A DNA stretch of 64,000 nt, taken from the NCBI GenBank assembly GCA_029204225.1, contig CM055094.1, forward strand, positions 11,625,859 through 11,689,858, in the 5' to 3' direction. Positions 49,626-61,274 of the stretch are shown piece after piece. Every line of letters starts with the position of its first letter. The stretch's first letter is position 1. The DNA comes from Diphasiastrum complanatum. Lineage: Eukaryota; Streptophyta; Lycopodiopsida; Lycopodiales; Lycopodiaceae. The notes under the pieces were generated by a model. The model was not told where the DNA came from. It did no database searches and was given only the letters and a program-made list of their open reading frames with translations. A program made the translations under genes and the position numbers.

Positions 49626-50243
49626 TTGTGATTAACAAGCAAAATGCAAGAGGAAGAATCAAAGAGCAATAGCAAGAGAAGCATGAGCAAGAGGAGCATT
49701 CAAATGTGAGGAGAATAAGGAGAGTGAGGAGGATAAAGAGGGTGAGCAAGGATCAACAAACAAGGGAGAGGACAAAGGCGGCAGGTATATCCCTTGATAC
49801 CATCACCCACTCCTCTTCCCTCTTCGAAAATGTCGCGACAATGGTCAGTCTTTTCAAAATTTGCAAGAATATGTCTGAGCCTCGGTATACACCTCACTTT
49901 AGCTTCAGTATTCCGAAGGCTGTTCCAAGGTCCTGACTAATTTAGATTCAATATTATGTGGTCTGTTCTAAGGTGTATTCCAAGGCCTTCACTAAATGCT
50001 AAAATTAACTCAAAATTGTTGCATTCTAAAATCACAGAATTTTCAAATATTGTCGGTCATTATATTCCCAAACCCCCTGTCATGCTAGTGAGGCCATACC
50101 AAGTGGCAAAGTCAAAAGCAGGAGCTGAAGGGTTGCCTTGAAGTGGCTATATACCCTAGTTTGGGGTCAAACCCTAGTTGTTGGAAGTTGTTTCTTTTCT
50201 GATCTTTTTCAGGTTGAGCTTTTGTTTGAGCACAGATTATAGC
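49626..50243. other. no gene recognised
   Basis: A/G-rich stretch 49640-49790 (GAGGAG, AAGAG words), then unassigned sequence that may be LTR or leader of the Copia gag that follows. No PBS was seen. Confidence 0.4.
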
Positions 50244-50392
50244 ATGGCTAGTCTTGGGGAGAGTTTACTGGGTGAATCTAGCAAACTTGATGGCACAAAC
50301 TACAGAGTGTGAAAGTTCAAGATGTCTAACATCTTGATGGACAAGAATTGCTAGGAGTTGATGGAAGGTAGAGAGCCTGTACCCAACATCTA
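50244..50392 (+). pseudogene. Copia gag N-terminus
   Basis: MASLGESLLGESSKLDGTNY then RV, stop, KFKMSNILMDKNC, stop, ELMEGREP. Both stops (TGA, TAG) replace conserved Trp codons of the Copia gag motif LDGxNYxxWKxxMxxxLxxxxxW. The frame is lost after about 50392. Confidence 0.75.
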
Positions 50393-50700
50393 GTCTTTCC
50401 ATGTTTACAGACACTTGTGTACATGTTTTTACATCTATCATTTTTATTCGTACATTTGCCAACTATCTTTTAATGCAGCTAGCTTTTTATGTAATCTTAA
50501 ACCTTGACTAGTTATGTAATTGAACTATATTTGGCCCTAAACCATGTAGAAATGTTTAATTTATTTATCATAAAGTGTAAATATTGTGTTTAACGTGTGA
50601 TTATTGTGGTGTATTATAATTTATTCATCTATGGTTGAATGCAAAGAATCACTATTTTCTTAAACTCTAAACCCTTAAGTCATTTATTTGAATCTATTTT
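50393..50700. other. no gene recognised
   Basis: AT-rich, diverged. Confidence 0.4.
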
Positions 50701-51222
50701 TTGCACTCATTAACTCTACATGGTTGTATTTTTTTTAAATATATTTTATTGGTTACAGATATTATCCCAATCATATCCTCGATGTCTTGTGACACATCTC
50801 CAAGTCACGGATTTGGCCGCAGTCGCCGGTCGTCCTGTTTTTCATCCATGAGTGACGATGAGGTCCTCAATTATATGGATAGGATGTCTCCCTCGTGTGC
50901 AGGCAGGATCATCATAACCGAGAATCTTGTGACTTGGTTATCCTCTAAGAGAGAATATTTCTCAAAGAGTGCTATTTCACATCCAAAATCTCAACCGGAG
51001 ATTAACTCAAAAGACTGTATTGTTAGCATAAATTTCTTCTCTTGCATCAACCCACGGATCTCAGTCCCCACTAAGAACAAGTTGGCTGCTTCTAGCAAGG
51101 AACAAGTTTCAACAAACCCCCATCTAGCAATAGAATTACCAAGTTCTGACACAAATCAATCGGACTTGTTATCAGCCACTTTCCTACTGCAAGAGTATTT
51201 TCTATATTTTTTCCCCCTTTAA
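50701..51222 (+). CDS. hypothetical frame, 173 codons
   Basis: An uninterrupted plus frame. A second ATG gives MSCDTSPSHGFGRSRRSSCF then FSSMSDDEVLNYMDRMSPS. A TTACAG|ATATTATCC acceptor-like site near 50758 would make the part from there an exon. Serine-rich, with no domain I recognise and no detectable element context. It may be a gene exon or a chance frame. Confidence 0.25.
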   Translation: MHSLTLHGCIFFKYILLVTDIIPIISSMSCDTSPSHGFGRSRRSSCFSSMSDDEVLNYMDRMSPSCAGRIIITENLVTWLSSKREYFSKSAISHPKSQPEINSKDCIVSINFFSCINPRISVPTKNKLAASSKEQVSTNPHLAIELPSSDTNQSDLLSATFLLQEYFLYFFPL

Positions 51223-52655
51223 ATCTTCAAACCAGAAATCTACTATAATCCATAAAGGATTTCTGTAATATCTGAATATCCTATCATTTTTTATTTATAA
51301 AACAGGTCCGTCATCTATAACAGATTCCTCATGGAATCTCTGACAGATGCTTCTATAACTCTCTTTTCTTTCTACCTCTCCCACTTTTTAACAGGAAACG
51401 CCACGAGTTTCCAAGGGGTGCATATCATTCGTAATTTGCTCAGGAGAAGTTTCACAAAAAAGATACGAGAAAATATTATGTTGCATCATTGTTAGCAAAT
51501 GCCAATGATGTCCCTACACAGTGACTAAACCAAAGATCTTCTTCGTTACCAAGCTTGAGAATTAACCTGTAAATCATAAAAGGATTTCTTGAAGATTCAA
51601 GTAGAGAAAACAATTTTAGAAAACAGTTTCATTAACCATTTCTGTGACATCGTCCATGGTCAAGGGTAATCAAAATTTCCAAGGAATCACAAAAAAACGG
51701 GTTAATTAATGTGTTAAGAAATTCACCAATATATCTTTTATAAGGAAATAGCTTGTCGGGTTTCCGATTTTGTAAATTTGAGATATCCAAAAAAGGGGTC
51801 ATGACCAATACCTCAAATTTATGACAAAACACCCGTTTTATGACCGATAGTATTTGGCATCACTAAGACTTATGGCCATACTATGGACAACTAATCCAGT
51901 TAGTTTCAGATCTTCATTTTGGAATTGCCTGCGTCCCATATCACAGGTTCTTCCTCCACAAAGGCCCTCCACTTCCTGATCAAAGTGTCAGAAAAAATCG
52001 TACAATTATATGAAGTTTTTAGGAATTATTTACAAATTCCAACTTCAATAATACAATTTCCACTTGAGACATTCTATCACCCCTTTTCACAATCTTTACG
52101 ATCACCAAAAGAATCAAAGTATTTATGCCTTGAGTGACAGATTTAAAAATGGGGAAAAATGAATCGGCTTTTTCTTGTTCTTAACAACAAACAGTGATGG
52201 TACGCCCCCAGCTTCAAGCACATCAAGAAACAACTTTTTCGTTCCATTTTAGTCTTTCCATCTTAGGCTTCTGTTCCGTTTTTAGTCGTGTCTGTTTCCG
52301 AAAAAACGACACCTTGGTCAAAAAAGTCCAAGAACTTTTGTTCTCGGATGCCCACAACAGTTAATGAAGCGAACATAATTCGTCAATTGTGAAAAAAAGC
52401 CTTACAAAATTCCTCTAGGAATTTAGCCCAGTCCTGATTCTGCCTTGGGTACAAGAAGCCCATGGGAAAAAAAAAAATTCCAATGCTCCCACCCACCCCT
52501 CAACCTACCATAACATCATGAAGACAACTACTAGTTCAACCTAAAAAACTTAAGTTAAACTATAACTTACGCCCCCCCTCTCATCCCTTTCCCTCCTAAA
52601 CCGTGAAGGCTCGGGCTCCTGCTGGTCGCGAGCAGCGGCCCGAGAGATAGGCAAA

Positions 52656-52657
<2 letters not shown>
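51223..52657. other. no gene recognised
   Basis: Small frames on both strands (51632-51832 minus, 51919-52137 plus), none with recognisable motifs. Confidence 0.4.

Positions 52658-52690
<33 letters not shown>
52658..52690. repeat. (GA)n microsatellite, 33 bp
   Basis: GA run, followed by ATGGCCGAGTGGG, which recalls a class II tRNA D-arm but lacks the rest of a tRNA. Confidence 0.9.
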
Positions 52691-52694
<4 letters not shown>

Positions 52695-53812
52695 CGAGTG
52701 GGAAAGCGCCCACTCTCCATCTTCCAGATGAAGCAAGGTAAAAGGAGGGCGCTCAACATGCATGTGGAGGGCGTGCAATTGGAGTGTTTATTATGCTGTT
52801 TTTTGTGCTGTTCTGGCTAGTTTTCACAGTCTTAAAGCTAAGCTTGAAGTTATCTAGCATTTCTTGTAGCTTGCTCTGAATAATGCAAGTAGAGCATTTT
52901 TACAGTTGCATCACATCCCTTCATGTCTGAACCTGCCTTTCTGTAGGAAACCAGAGTTCAATCATGCTTTGGCTTCACTTTGAAGCCAAAACCCATCCCT
53001 ACTGCTATTTTTTTTTGCAGAAAGGGATTACATAAAGGACGCCAATCTTGTTTGCTTAGCCTTACTTTGATTCTGCAAATGCTTAAGCAACCACTATTTA
53101 TAGTTTAGCATGTCTACATCGCATTATGTTTGAGAGACAGGGTAAATGCTGCACAATTTTCATCTGAAACTAATAATTTGCAGCTTTGGCCATTCTTCAC
53201 ATAGAATAGGCTTCATAATGATCCAAATCATCACAATAATGGCCATACTGGCTCATTAACCTGCAAACCACCGTTAGTTTGCTGAGAACCGCAACAAAAC
53301 CCTGCAACTCCATAAAGAATCTTCATGCAAAACCTGTAAATGAACCACCAACACACAACCAGTGATTAGTCTTTTTTGTGCTTCCTTTCTTGCAATTCCT
53401 CTGATTCAAGCCAGAACTGGCTCAATAAAAAGCAAAAGACAGCCAACAAAACCACCTAAATCACTGTTTCAAGAACAAAAAGCCAAAAAAAACCAACATT
53501 TCCTCTAATTGATCTCGTTGCTAACGGAAAAGTGTCCCAAATGAAGTAAACGGCAACACAAGTGAATTGAAAACCAAAAATTTACTTCCTAAAAACCAAT
53601 ATGAAGTGTCTAGAAATCGAACCGATTGTATACCTAGTAGTGCACTTACCACACAACCGATTACACTTCAAACAAGGAAATTTACGGGAAGCATAATCCG
53701 CACTTTCACCACTTCCTTCCATACTCCACTCCATATCACACAACGGAAAAATCCCCACAATTTGAGATTTCATCATGAACACAAATCAATGGCAAAACGT
53801 GCTTAGAATTGG
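52691..53812. other. no gene recognised
   Basis: Short frames only. The last 250 bp may be internal leader of a minus-strand Copia element, because a PBS adjoins at 53813. Confidence 0.4.
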
Positions 53813-53826
53813 CTCTGATACCAATA
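53813..53826 (-). other. tRNA-iMet primer binding site (Copia)
   Basis: The minus strand reads TTGGTATCAGAGCC, an exact Copia-type PBS. An LTR should lie at higher coordinates (from about 53830). Confidence 0.65.
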
Positions 53827-53829
53827 TAA

Positions 53830-54290
53830 AGTCCTCAATCCAAGGATCCTATTCTAAGCATGCCAATCACAAGCAACACAAGGGAACCTGATGGTGGACA
53901 GACCAATCCAACCAGACCTAGATCGAACGGATCTAGCCCCCAAGCTATGGATCAATCACAAAGAGGAATCAGGCATCACACCAGCAGCATCCTACCACCG
54001 GTCATGCTATCAAGCATCCACTAGTGAGAGCCCAATAGGTGTACTTATACTCTCCAAGGCTTATGCACCACTAGTAGTGCATTGTGACACCTCACTGGAC
54101 ACCTCTGCAGCCTATCTGGCCCACGTCATCCAGTTCCCCAGTGACTCACTGATAGACCCATATAAATCCACCATCAAGTGTTTAGGCCTACAACCATTAA
54201 TTATGACCATGTACACATAAGGGCCCCAATTCCCTTATAGTCATAATTAACTTACGGGTTGTTGGTCTACCAGTCCCTAGCGTGGACACG
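53830..54290 (-). mobile_element. presumed Copia LTR, minus orientation
   Basis: Assigned because it adjoins the PBS. A GC-richer, CCA-rich stretch contrasts with the flanks. On the minus strand a TATAAATC-like box appears (plus ATATAAATCC near 54160). No second LTR copy is present and termini are not certain. The plus frame 53891-54220 is probably incidental. Confidence 0.35.
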
Positions 54291-54639
54291 CTACCCGAGA
54301 CCAGTCATGGGCATGACACTTGTTCTCATTTTGCCCTCCAAATGAGAGTAAAGGCTTCAAAACATGTGAATCTGTGAAAGCTTTGGCTTTCAAATAAAGT
54401 TTAACTTTATTATGTAGTTTTATTTTGTTGGGTTTCTTTAAAAGTGAGAGAGGGCCATGAAGGCCAATGCTACTTGCAAACTCCAAAGGATCTCCTTATC
54501 TTTGATATTGTCCATGCTGCACTATGAACGAGCGACATCAAAAGTAGTTTGCATTTCAGATAAGAACCAAAAGCAATTGGCATTATTAAGGAACAGAATA
54601 ATGCCAGGTTTAAATGAAAATAAGCTCTTGCTAAGGGAG
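54291..54639. other. no gene recognised
   Basis: Unassigned AT-rich sequence. Confidence 0.4.
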
Positions 54640-55065
54640 GCAAAGTGATAGATTGGACCATTGCGAGTAGTGTAATGAAAGTTGCACGATACAAACTTCA
54701 AAGTATCTCAGCATAGCACATGTGTATAATTATATATGTATGCAATACATTGCATATATATATACTATATATACATATATCTTTTCATGTGCTGTTGCTA
54801 AAGGTGGCAAATTGATAGATGGGATCATTGCAAGTAGCATAAAGTAAAGTGATAGATGGGACCATTGCAAGTGGGTAAAGTAAAGTGATAGATGGGACCA
54901 TTGCAAGTAGTGTAAAGTAAAGTTGCAGGATACAAAGCATCTCAGCTGAGGATATATGTATAATATATGTATACAAAAATGCACATATATAATAAAATTA
55001 CTATATATACATAGCTTTTGTGTTGTGGGTACATGGGTACACAGCTTTTGTGTTGTGGGTATGTA
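54640..55065. repeat. tandem repeat cluster (GATAGATGGGACCATTGCAAG) with AT microsatellites
   Basis: Units beginning GATAG-AT(G/T)GGACCATTGC at about 54648, 54814, 54852 and 54888, each followed by AAGT(A/G)... GTAAAGTAAAG. (TA)n-rich blocks lie at 54725-54780 and 54950-55010. A duplicated AGCTTTTGTGTTGTGGGTA sits near 55012 and 55042. Confidence 0.8.
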
Positions 55066-55829
55066 ACTTTCTTCTTTATTGGGAGCAATAGCATCTCTTT
55101 TGGAGAGAGTTGCATTATTTGTGCATAAGATAGAGTTCTACTTAAGGTGCATTTTTGGAGATAACCATAGTCTCTTTTGGAGATACCTGCATGCATTTTG
55201 TCTGAAGGAGATAGTGCTTCTGGAGATAGTATTATTGTGTATCCATAGTCCAGAAAATATTATTGTGTATTCAGAGTTCAGAAAGTCATTCATTGAAGAC
55301 ACGAATCAGAAATCTGTGTTGGTGTCAAGCAAAACAGAGATGTATTTAAGCAAAACATAGATGTGTAAGCAAAGCAAAGATGTGTTTGCTGATGTCAGCG
55401 ATCTGCCTTCTGCACATTCCCTATGTGGCAATCCCAAGAGTCCATTAATTGGCATGTACACGCTGAGTCTTTTTTGTTATAAAGTAGGAGGGACGTAGAG
55501 AGTTGTTTAACGATTCAGAGAAGAAGGAAGTTTGTACTCTCAGTTGGGTCTTATTTTCTATGTGATTTTTGCAACGTTCTTTCCTTAGTTCTATCTCTTT
55601 GCAATTGGATGTATATAACGTAGGAGATATCAGCAGGCTATAGTCCTCTATCTCTCTCTGCCTGCGCTCTCCTAGTTTCTGGCAGGTGCTCTTCTCACAT
55701 AACCCAACAATCTGAAGCAAGCAAGGAGTGAGTGGTGGATCATCCATCTCTGTTGCATCAACATTTTGCTGTGATCACAGACTACTTTTCCAACGATCTC
55801 TCGGTTGAAAGGCGACTTTCAAGTCAAAC
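55066..55829. other. no gene recognised
   Basis: Contains repeated GGAGATA and AGCAAA(A/G)C words; no coding motif. Confidence 0.4.
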
Positions 55830-56550
55830 ACTTAAGTCAGACGAGACTCGTAGATTTGAGTCACTTACGTTTCCTAGAGATGACATTTCCAAAAGGCCCA
55901 TAAATCGAATTACTATTTGTTTAATTCGCACTCTCTTGTTTAGAGGCAACAATGTGTGCCGGAGGTACTAGCGCAATTATTTAAAAAGCATTTTCTGAAT
56001 CAAAACGGTATGCAAATATGGAAAGGGGGCAATTGTGTTGAGGCGATGTGGCTACTAAGAAAAGACGCTAAACGGTTAGCAATGATTGGCTATGACAGTA
56101 GTGCTGCATTGCACGCAGCAGTTATATAGGAAGCTGGGGAGTGGTAGTGGTGGAAGACTTATTAGAAATGTGTAAATCTGACCATGTAAGTGCATCCTCC
56201 TCTCACCAAAGGGTTGCTTTGTGTGATCTACTTGATGCACTGGATGAGAAATATCATAAGAATGCACTCGAGATGGCAGTCATAATTGGGACTGCAAAGT
56301 TGTTACTACCATCCTCCGTGCTTGTACGATAGACAACAAGTATGATGTCCATGTGATTGAACACTAGCATGAGATTGATGAATTGGTACAACATCCTCGC
56401 TGTAAGCGGAGGTTGGAGGAGCAACAATGATGACTCTACGAAGGCCAGCGAAAACCAGTGAAAGAGCAGCAGCGACAACAACTGCGCCACATCATACGCA
56501 CCATCGTTCAACAACTGCGCCACATCATACGCACCATCGTTCAAAAATTT
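55830..56550 (+). repeat. left arm of a large inverted duplication
   Basis: 55830-56070 is the reverse complement of about 58085-58338, and 56076-56550 that of about 57148-57520, at roughly 80-85 percent by eye. Landmarks: TTTCCAAAAGGC, CTCTTGTTTAGAGGCAACAA, CTACTAAGAAAAGAC, GGGGAGTGGTAGTGGTGGA and ATCTGACCATGTAAGTGCAT. Compared with the right arm this arm lacks ~560 bp. Confidence 0.9.
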
Positions 56551-56552
56551 GT
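56106..56552 (+). pseudogene. ankyrin-gene fragment, inverted copy
   Basis: Plus-strand counterpart of the minus-strand gene at 56.56-57.65 kb: ALHAAVI, GVVVVEDLLEMCKSDHVSAS, then KYDVHVIEH and EIDELVQ, then RQQLRHIIRTIVQ twice because of a 33-bp in-frame duplication (56478 and 56511). Frameshifted, with no start. Confidence 0.6.
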
Positions 56553-56555
56553 AGT

Positions 56556-57650
56556 CTACAATCGTTGTTGCAATTTCTGGGTATCAAATGTCAGCGATTT
56601 CTTGAGTGATCTCACGTCAACAAGTTCTTCAAGATATTGAAGTGGACAGAAGAGTGCGTTCACATTTGTCCCGATATCCTTGACGAGTATCTCAAGTGTT
56701 TCCTCTAAATCTGTGCCCTCGCTGCGGTATTTCCAATTCTGTGCAGCAGCTCGATGCAACGCTACTGTGCGCCCCGCACCATCATCTGCGTTCACACAGT
56801 CTTAGAAACTTTGCAAGTATTACCCGAGCTCACGGCTGCGTGGAACGGAGTCATGCCCCAATTGTCTTGCAATTTGAAAAGAAATGGCACAAGAGAATGG
56901 TCAGTGCTCCTGAATGATACTCTGCATGATGTTACTCTCTCAACCTATCAAACTCAACTATACTCTTGAGAATAATCACTTCTGGTCCGTTATCGTCATC
57001 AGGATAAGTCATCCAAATGTAGTCTTGTAATGCATGCCTATCAGTGTAACATATGTAATGTAGAACGCATTCCTCCACTTCATTGCGGTAATGCGTAACT
57101 TGCGTAAGATGATACTTCAAGAGCTCAGTGTACTCAGACGAGTCAGGAAATTTTTGAACGATGGTGCGTATGATGTCGCGCAGTTGTTGTCGCTTATGCT
57201 ATTCCTCTTGTTGTCGCTGCCCTTTCTCGAGGAGTCGTCGTAGCTCCTCCAACTCATCCATCTCATCCTCGTCTTCTATCACATGGACATCATCCTTGTG
57301 GTGTATATCGCAAACGCACGCAGGATGGTACGACAACTTTGGCATAAGTAGATCACACAAAGCAACGCTCTAGTGAGAAGAGGATGCACTTACATGGTCA
57401 GATTTACATATTTATGATACTTCCTCCACCACTACCACTCCCCAGCCTCCTATAACTGCTGCCTGCAATGCAGTACGACCCTCATACCCAATCCATGCTA
57501 ACAGTTGTTGAAGGTTTGAACACAGAACACCTTCCTTCTACAGTACTTGACAGTGAAGCCCACTTCTTAGGTGGTTACAGTTCACAGCAGCCAAAGTACA
57601 GATAGCAGCCAAAGTGCAAATACAGGGCGCGCTGTCACAACCACTTAGCA
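56556..57650 (-). pseudogene. ankyrin-repeat protein fragment
   Basis: Minus-strand, order of reading: CTLAAVNCNHLRSGLHCQ and LAWIGYEGRTALQAAVIGG (about 57620-57450, ankyrin-like GxTALxxA); a charged linker ending DVHVIEDEDEMDELEELRRL; RQQLRDIIRTIVQKFPDSSE and KYHLTQVTHYRNEVEECVL (57160-57060); then DNWGMTPFHAAVSSGNT (about 56870) and GRTVALHRAAAQNW with LEILVKDIGTNVNAL (56795-56640), two further ankyrin-like units. The TPLHxAA-type cores support ankyrin repeats; partners and function are unknown. Stops and frame changes break it. Part of it forms the right arm of the inverted duplication. Confidence 0.6.
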
Positions 57651-58338
57651 TTCTTTTAATAGTAGGTTAGGTTAAAAGGAGCTTAATAATGCTTAGTTTT
57701 TTTTATATATATATGAGGCACAATATTGCATACGATCATCAGCAGGAGAGGAAGCATAAGAGCCCACAAAGGAGCATTATTATAGCATTGCTGAGTTCTA
57801 CAGATACTAGATCTTTTACCTCATGTACTCGGTTCTTGTTTTAAATACAATGGTTGCTGGTTCACAAAACTATTATTCTCTCCGTTCAATCTTGTAGGAT
57901 GAATGCTAAGCCATTGGTAGAATAAGTCAGGTTTCTGATTTCTGTTTTCTGAGCATTGCAAAGCCCTGCTGAAATGTTGAATGTAAGTTAAGTTTTGTGC
58001 TGAGTAAGACAGGTCCAGGTGATTTGGTTTCAAGGCAAAATATCTTGTAGGAATCCTCTGCAGCTGAGCTTCACTATTTTATAAACAGTTTAAGGTCTTT
58101 TCTTAGTAGCCGCATCACCTCAGCACAATTGCCCCTTTCCAATATATTTGCATACCATTTTGATTCAGAACATGTTTTTTAAAAAATTGTATGTATTGGA
58201 GAGGCGCTAGCAGCTCGGGCAAGACAATATTGTTGCCTCTAAACAAGAGAGTGTGAATTGAAACAAAGAGTAATTGGATTTATGTGCCTTTTGGAAATGC
58301 TATGCTATCTCTAGGGAACGTAATCGTCTGACTTAAGT
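57148..58338 (-). repeat. right arm of a large inverted duplication
   Basis: Inverted match to 55830-56550. It contains an extra ~560 bp (about 57520-58085) not present in the left arm. The 597-bp loop between the arms carries the rest of the ankyrin coding sequence. Confidence 0.88.
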
Positions 58339-59522
58339 GTTCTAGCTCTCAAGTGGCTTCTTGTGAGGCTGGAAAATGCACACTCTCAGCATTGGCGTTT
58401 GAGAGATGTGAAGATAAGCATGATGAACCAAAACTTCCATGATAGATTGATGCGGCAGTTGATAATTTGAAATCCATTATCTTTCCTTTCCAAGAGTTTC
58501 TATATAACATTATGATCTTTTTCTTTTTTGGAAAGAGCCTTTTGAAGAAGGATGCATCAAAATCCACTAATATTTTCGATATATTCTTGGTATCCATTGA
58601 TCTTTTGCATTTTTTTCATTGCAAATATTGATAACATCAATGGTTCCTCTTGGTTTCCAATTATGTGTTGCCATTAGTCCAAAATATGTCTATGGAAGCT
58701 GAGTACAAATGAGAATGAAAACAATGAAAAGAATGAGAGGTATACCTAAGAATTATAAAAAGTTCCTAAACTACAACAATTAGTTAACTACAATTCATGA
58801 TTATTGAATCCAAATTAACCTCGAGTTTACAAATACAGACAACAAAGGAGTATTCAGACAATAACGGTGGTCCAATCACAATCGTTAGTGCTGCCCGCCG
58901 ACAAGAGTTTTGAAAATCACCAAAGTTCGGTCATGCCAAAAATATTTTCGTCCGTCAAGCACTGTAACAGTTCGTCACAAATGGACACAATTTATTAGGC
59001 CACTTGGAAGTTGAAAATGTGCAAAGTCAAAAAAAAAAAAAAAAACATCTTTATAAAGGGTTCATTTTGAGTTCTAATATCTTCTAATTTTATAGAAGCA
59101 TTCATAAAAAATTGGTGATGTTGCATCAGGTAAGGATATATTTGTTTATTGCATTAACAAAAAAAAAATTATTGTTTCTATTTGGAACACTTTGAAGCTT
59201 GTGACTGATTTTATACTTCTATAATGACGACTTTGTATGATCTCCATTTGGACATTCCTATTGGCTTGGCACCTTTACAAAAACGAGGAGTCAAGGGATC
59301 ATCAATATCTGTTGAGGATCATCTACATTATAGGATTGAAGGAAAGAAAAATTTGGATTTGTGGATGTGTGGGACTTTGTATCCTCAAAATCTTAATACC
59401 GTACAACATCTAGATCTTCTCCTTAATAAGTCAACTAATTTGAAAAAAATTGAACGCAAAAAGGGCCTTTCAAAAAGATAATTGTTATGTTTTCCTCAAA
59501 AGTCGTAGCTCAACAAGAAATG
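58339..59522. other. no gene recognised
   Basis: Includes an 85-codon plus frame (59224-59481, MTTLYDLHLDIPIGLAPLQK...) with no recognised family, and a poly-A stretch near 59030. Possibly a small retroelement relic, but unsupported. Confidence 0.35.
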
Positions 59523-59870
59523 GTGTAACTTTTGAACTACATCCCATATTGAGATAATTACGGTGCCTTTAAACAATCCTCGATGAGAGCTTTCCAATGA
59601 CTGATCCAGTTATAAATTATGGTAAGAAAGATATTGTCAATCAAAGTTCCAGGTGGCTAGGAGTCAGTCAAACTGATCAACTGCACTCGAAAGCGATATC
59701 AGGTTAACAAACAAGTTTAATCGCCTATAACTTTGACTAACAATATCTTTCTAACCGTAGCTCAGAACTAGATCATATCGGGTGTCATTGGAAAGCTCTC
59801 GTTGAGGGTTTTTTAGTGGCACTAAAACTCTCTCAATACGAGATATGGTTCAAAAGGTACAATTTTTATA
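59523..59870. mobile_element. foldback / MITE-like inverted repeat
   Basis: The ~128-bp arm 59523-59650 (TTTTGAACTACATCCCATATT, GAGAGCTTTCCAATGAC, GAAAGATATTGTCAATCAAAGTT) pairs with 59727-59870 (AACTTTGACTAACAATATCTTTC, GTCATTGGAAAGCTCTC, AATACGAGATATGGTTCAAAA) around a ~76-bp loop. It is non-coding, and target-site duplications are not clear. Confidence 0.75.
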
Positions 59871-60311
59871 GCCACAGACTTTACTATACATAGAATAGTT
59901 AAACCATCAAATATTGTACTGGCAAGAGTATGAGCAGAAAAAGATGTTTTTTTGTATTTCACATTGCCAAAAATTTATCATCCTATATGGCAATTCTTAT
60001 AGGACCCTTTTCAAGGCCAAATTTTTTCTAATGGTTGATATGGATCTACAATGGGCATAATGGTTTATTAGGATATTGTGAAAGATTGCAAAATTATGGA
60101 AATACATTTTGAATGCAAAGCATTTAGTTCTTGGAAAGTCAGATTAGATGTATATCTTCTTATTGTCATGAGAGAGTGTCATAAGAAAGTCGCTACAAGG
60201 AAATGCATATCTTCTAAAAAATCATGAATCGTTAAGAAAAGTTTTTCAGATATTAGAATAGGATTAACAATAAAAGAGCATAGATATCTTGAAGACATAG
60301 AAGACATGTAC
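59871..60311. other. no gene recognised
   Basis: AT-rich; could be intron or 3' sequence of the CACTA gene on the minus strand. Confidence 0.4.
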
Positions 60312-61274
60312 CTACTCACATTCTTGAGGAAAAAGAAATGTATCACTTTGATCTATCCAAAGCTTGGTAGAGTCAATGGCAAAATAACCACTCTCATCTT
60401 TCCTGACAGTTGCATTGGGACCATTGCAAATAACTTTGAACCATTTGACATCAAATATGAAAAAGCTTAATTGCCTAAATCCAACTTCGAGAATGTCATT
60501 GATTGTCCCACAATAATCAAGTTGAGAAGAGAGTAAATTGGTGTCCGCCATGCTTGCTCGGCTCTCTTGAGTAAAATTTGTCATGACTCCACAATCGCAC
60601 GTGTTTCTATTTTTGTCAATGCACTCAGTGCATTGTATTTTTTGTATTGAACAAAATGGAACTTAATGTGTTAGGGATACAACAAACATGTACAAAATTG
60701 CACGACAATTGTTTTAATTAACATCATGTGAATGTTGATCATCATAGCTTACATGTCAATCGCACTCCCTTGCATATTCTTGCCCTCTCTCTGTTACTTT
60801 CTGATTGTTTCCCAAGGCTTCTCTAAGGGCCTCATGCAGCCTCAAGTGTCATGTCTTTGGGTAGAAGAGTGAGGTCAAGTGGATATGGTTATCTTCTATG
60901 CCCTCTCCTGGAAGTGGCTCGAATGGTTTGTCTACGAGCCTTGGCCTCTTCGTATAGCGAGATTCACTTTTGCATTTCCTCGCTATTAAGAATGGAAAAC
61001 TTACTTACCTTCTCCCTGAAGGACTCACTCATTCTCATGATTGCTCCTTTTCCTTGAGGAACCTCCCCAACAACACGCTCATCATCCTTCTTATCCCAAA
61101 GATGAGGAATAGAAGGATCGCTATGAGCAAGAAACTATGTGATGTAAACCATGGACTCTTGCACTAGCCATCCTTCCACCATGCTACCCTCAGGCCTTGC
61201 TCTTTGTCTTATGAAGCCTTTCAATGTTTTCATGAATCATTCCCTAAAAAACATCCAACGGCTATGGACAGTGC
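60312..61274 (-). pseudogene. CACTA (En/Spm) transposase C-terminal exons, DUF4218 and DUF4216
   Basis: CACTA transposases carry DUF4218 and DUF4216 near the C-terminus. The minus-strand exon after ATTCAG|GCAC (61274) reads VHSRWMFF, FMKTLKGFIRQRARPEGSMV then EGWLVQESMVYIT, stop, FLAHSDPSIPHLWDKKDDER, GEVPQGKG and SLYEEAKARR (DUF4218 and tail, to about 60850). After ~260 bp (intron) the frame 60584-60312 encodes DUF4216: LDYCGTINDILEVGF, FFIFDVKWFKV and LWIDQSDTFLFPQECE, reaching a stop TAG directly before GTACATG. The intact family would have a Gln codon (CAG|GT) there and splice onto the next exon, seen separately at 26279-26067. In-frame stops mark a dead copy. Upstream exons and TIRs were not found. 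Confidence 0.82.

Noticed and set aside
52681-52720. tRNA-Ser/Leu D-arm (ATGGCCGAGTGG)
   Set aside because: No anticodon or T arm follows; a chance match after a GA run.
53891-54220. 109-codon plus frame
   Set aside because: Lies in the presumed Copia LTR next to a PBS and has no protein motif.
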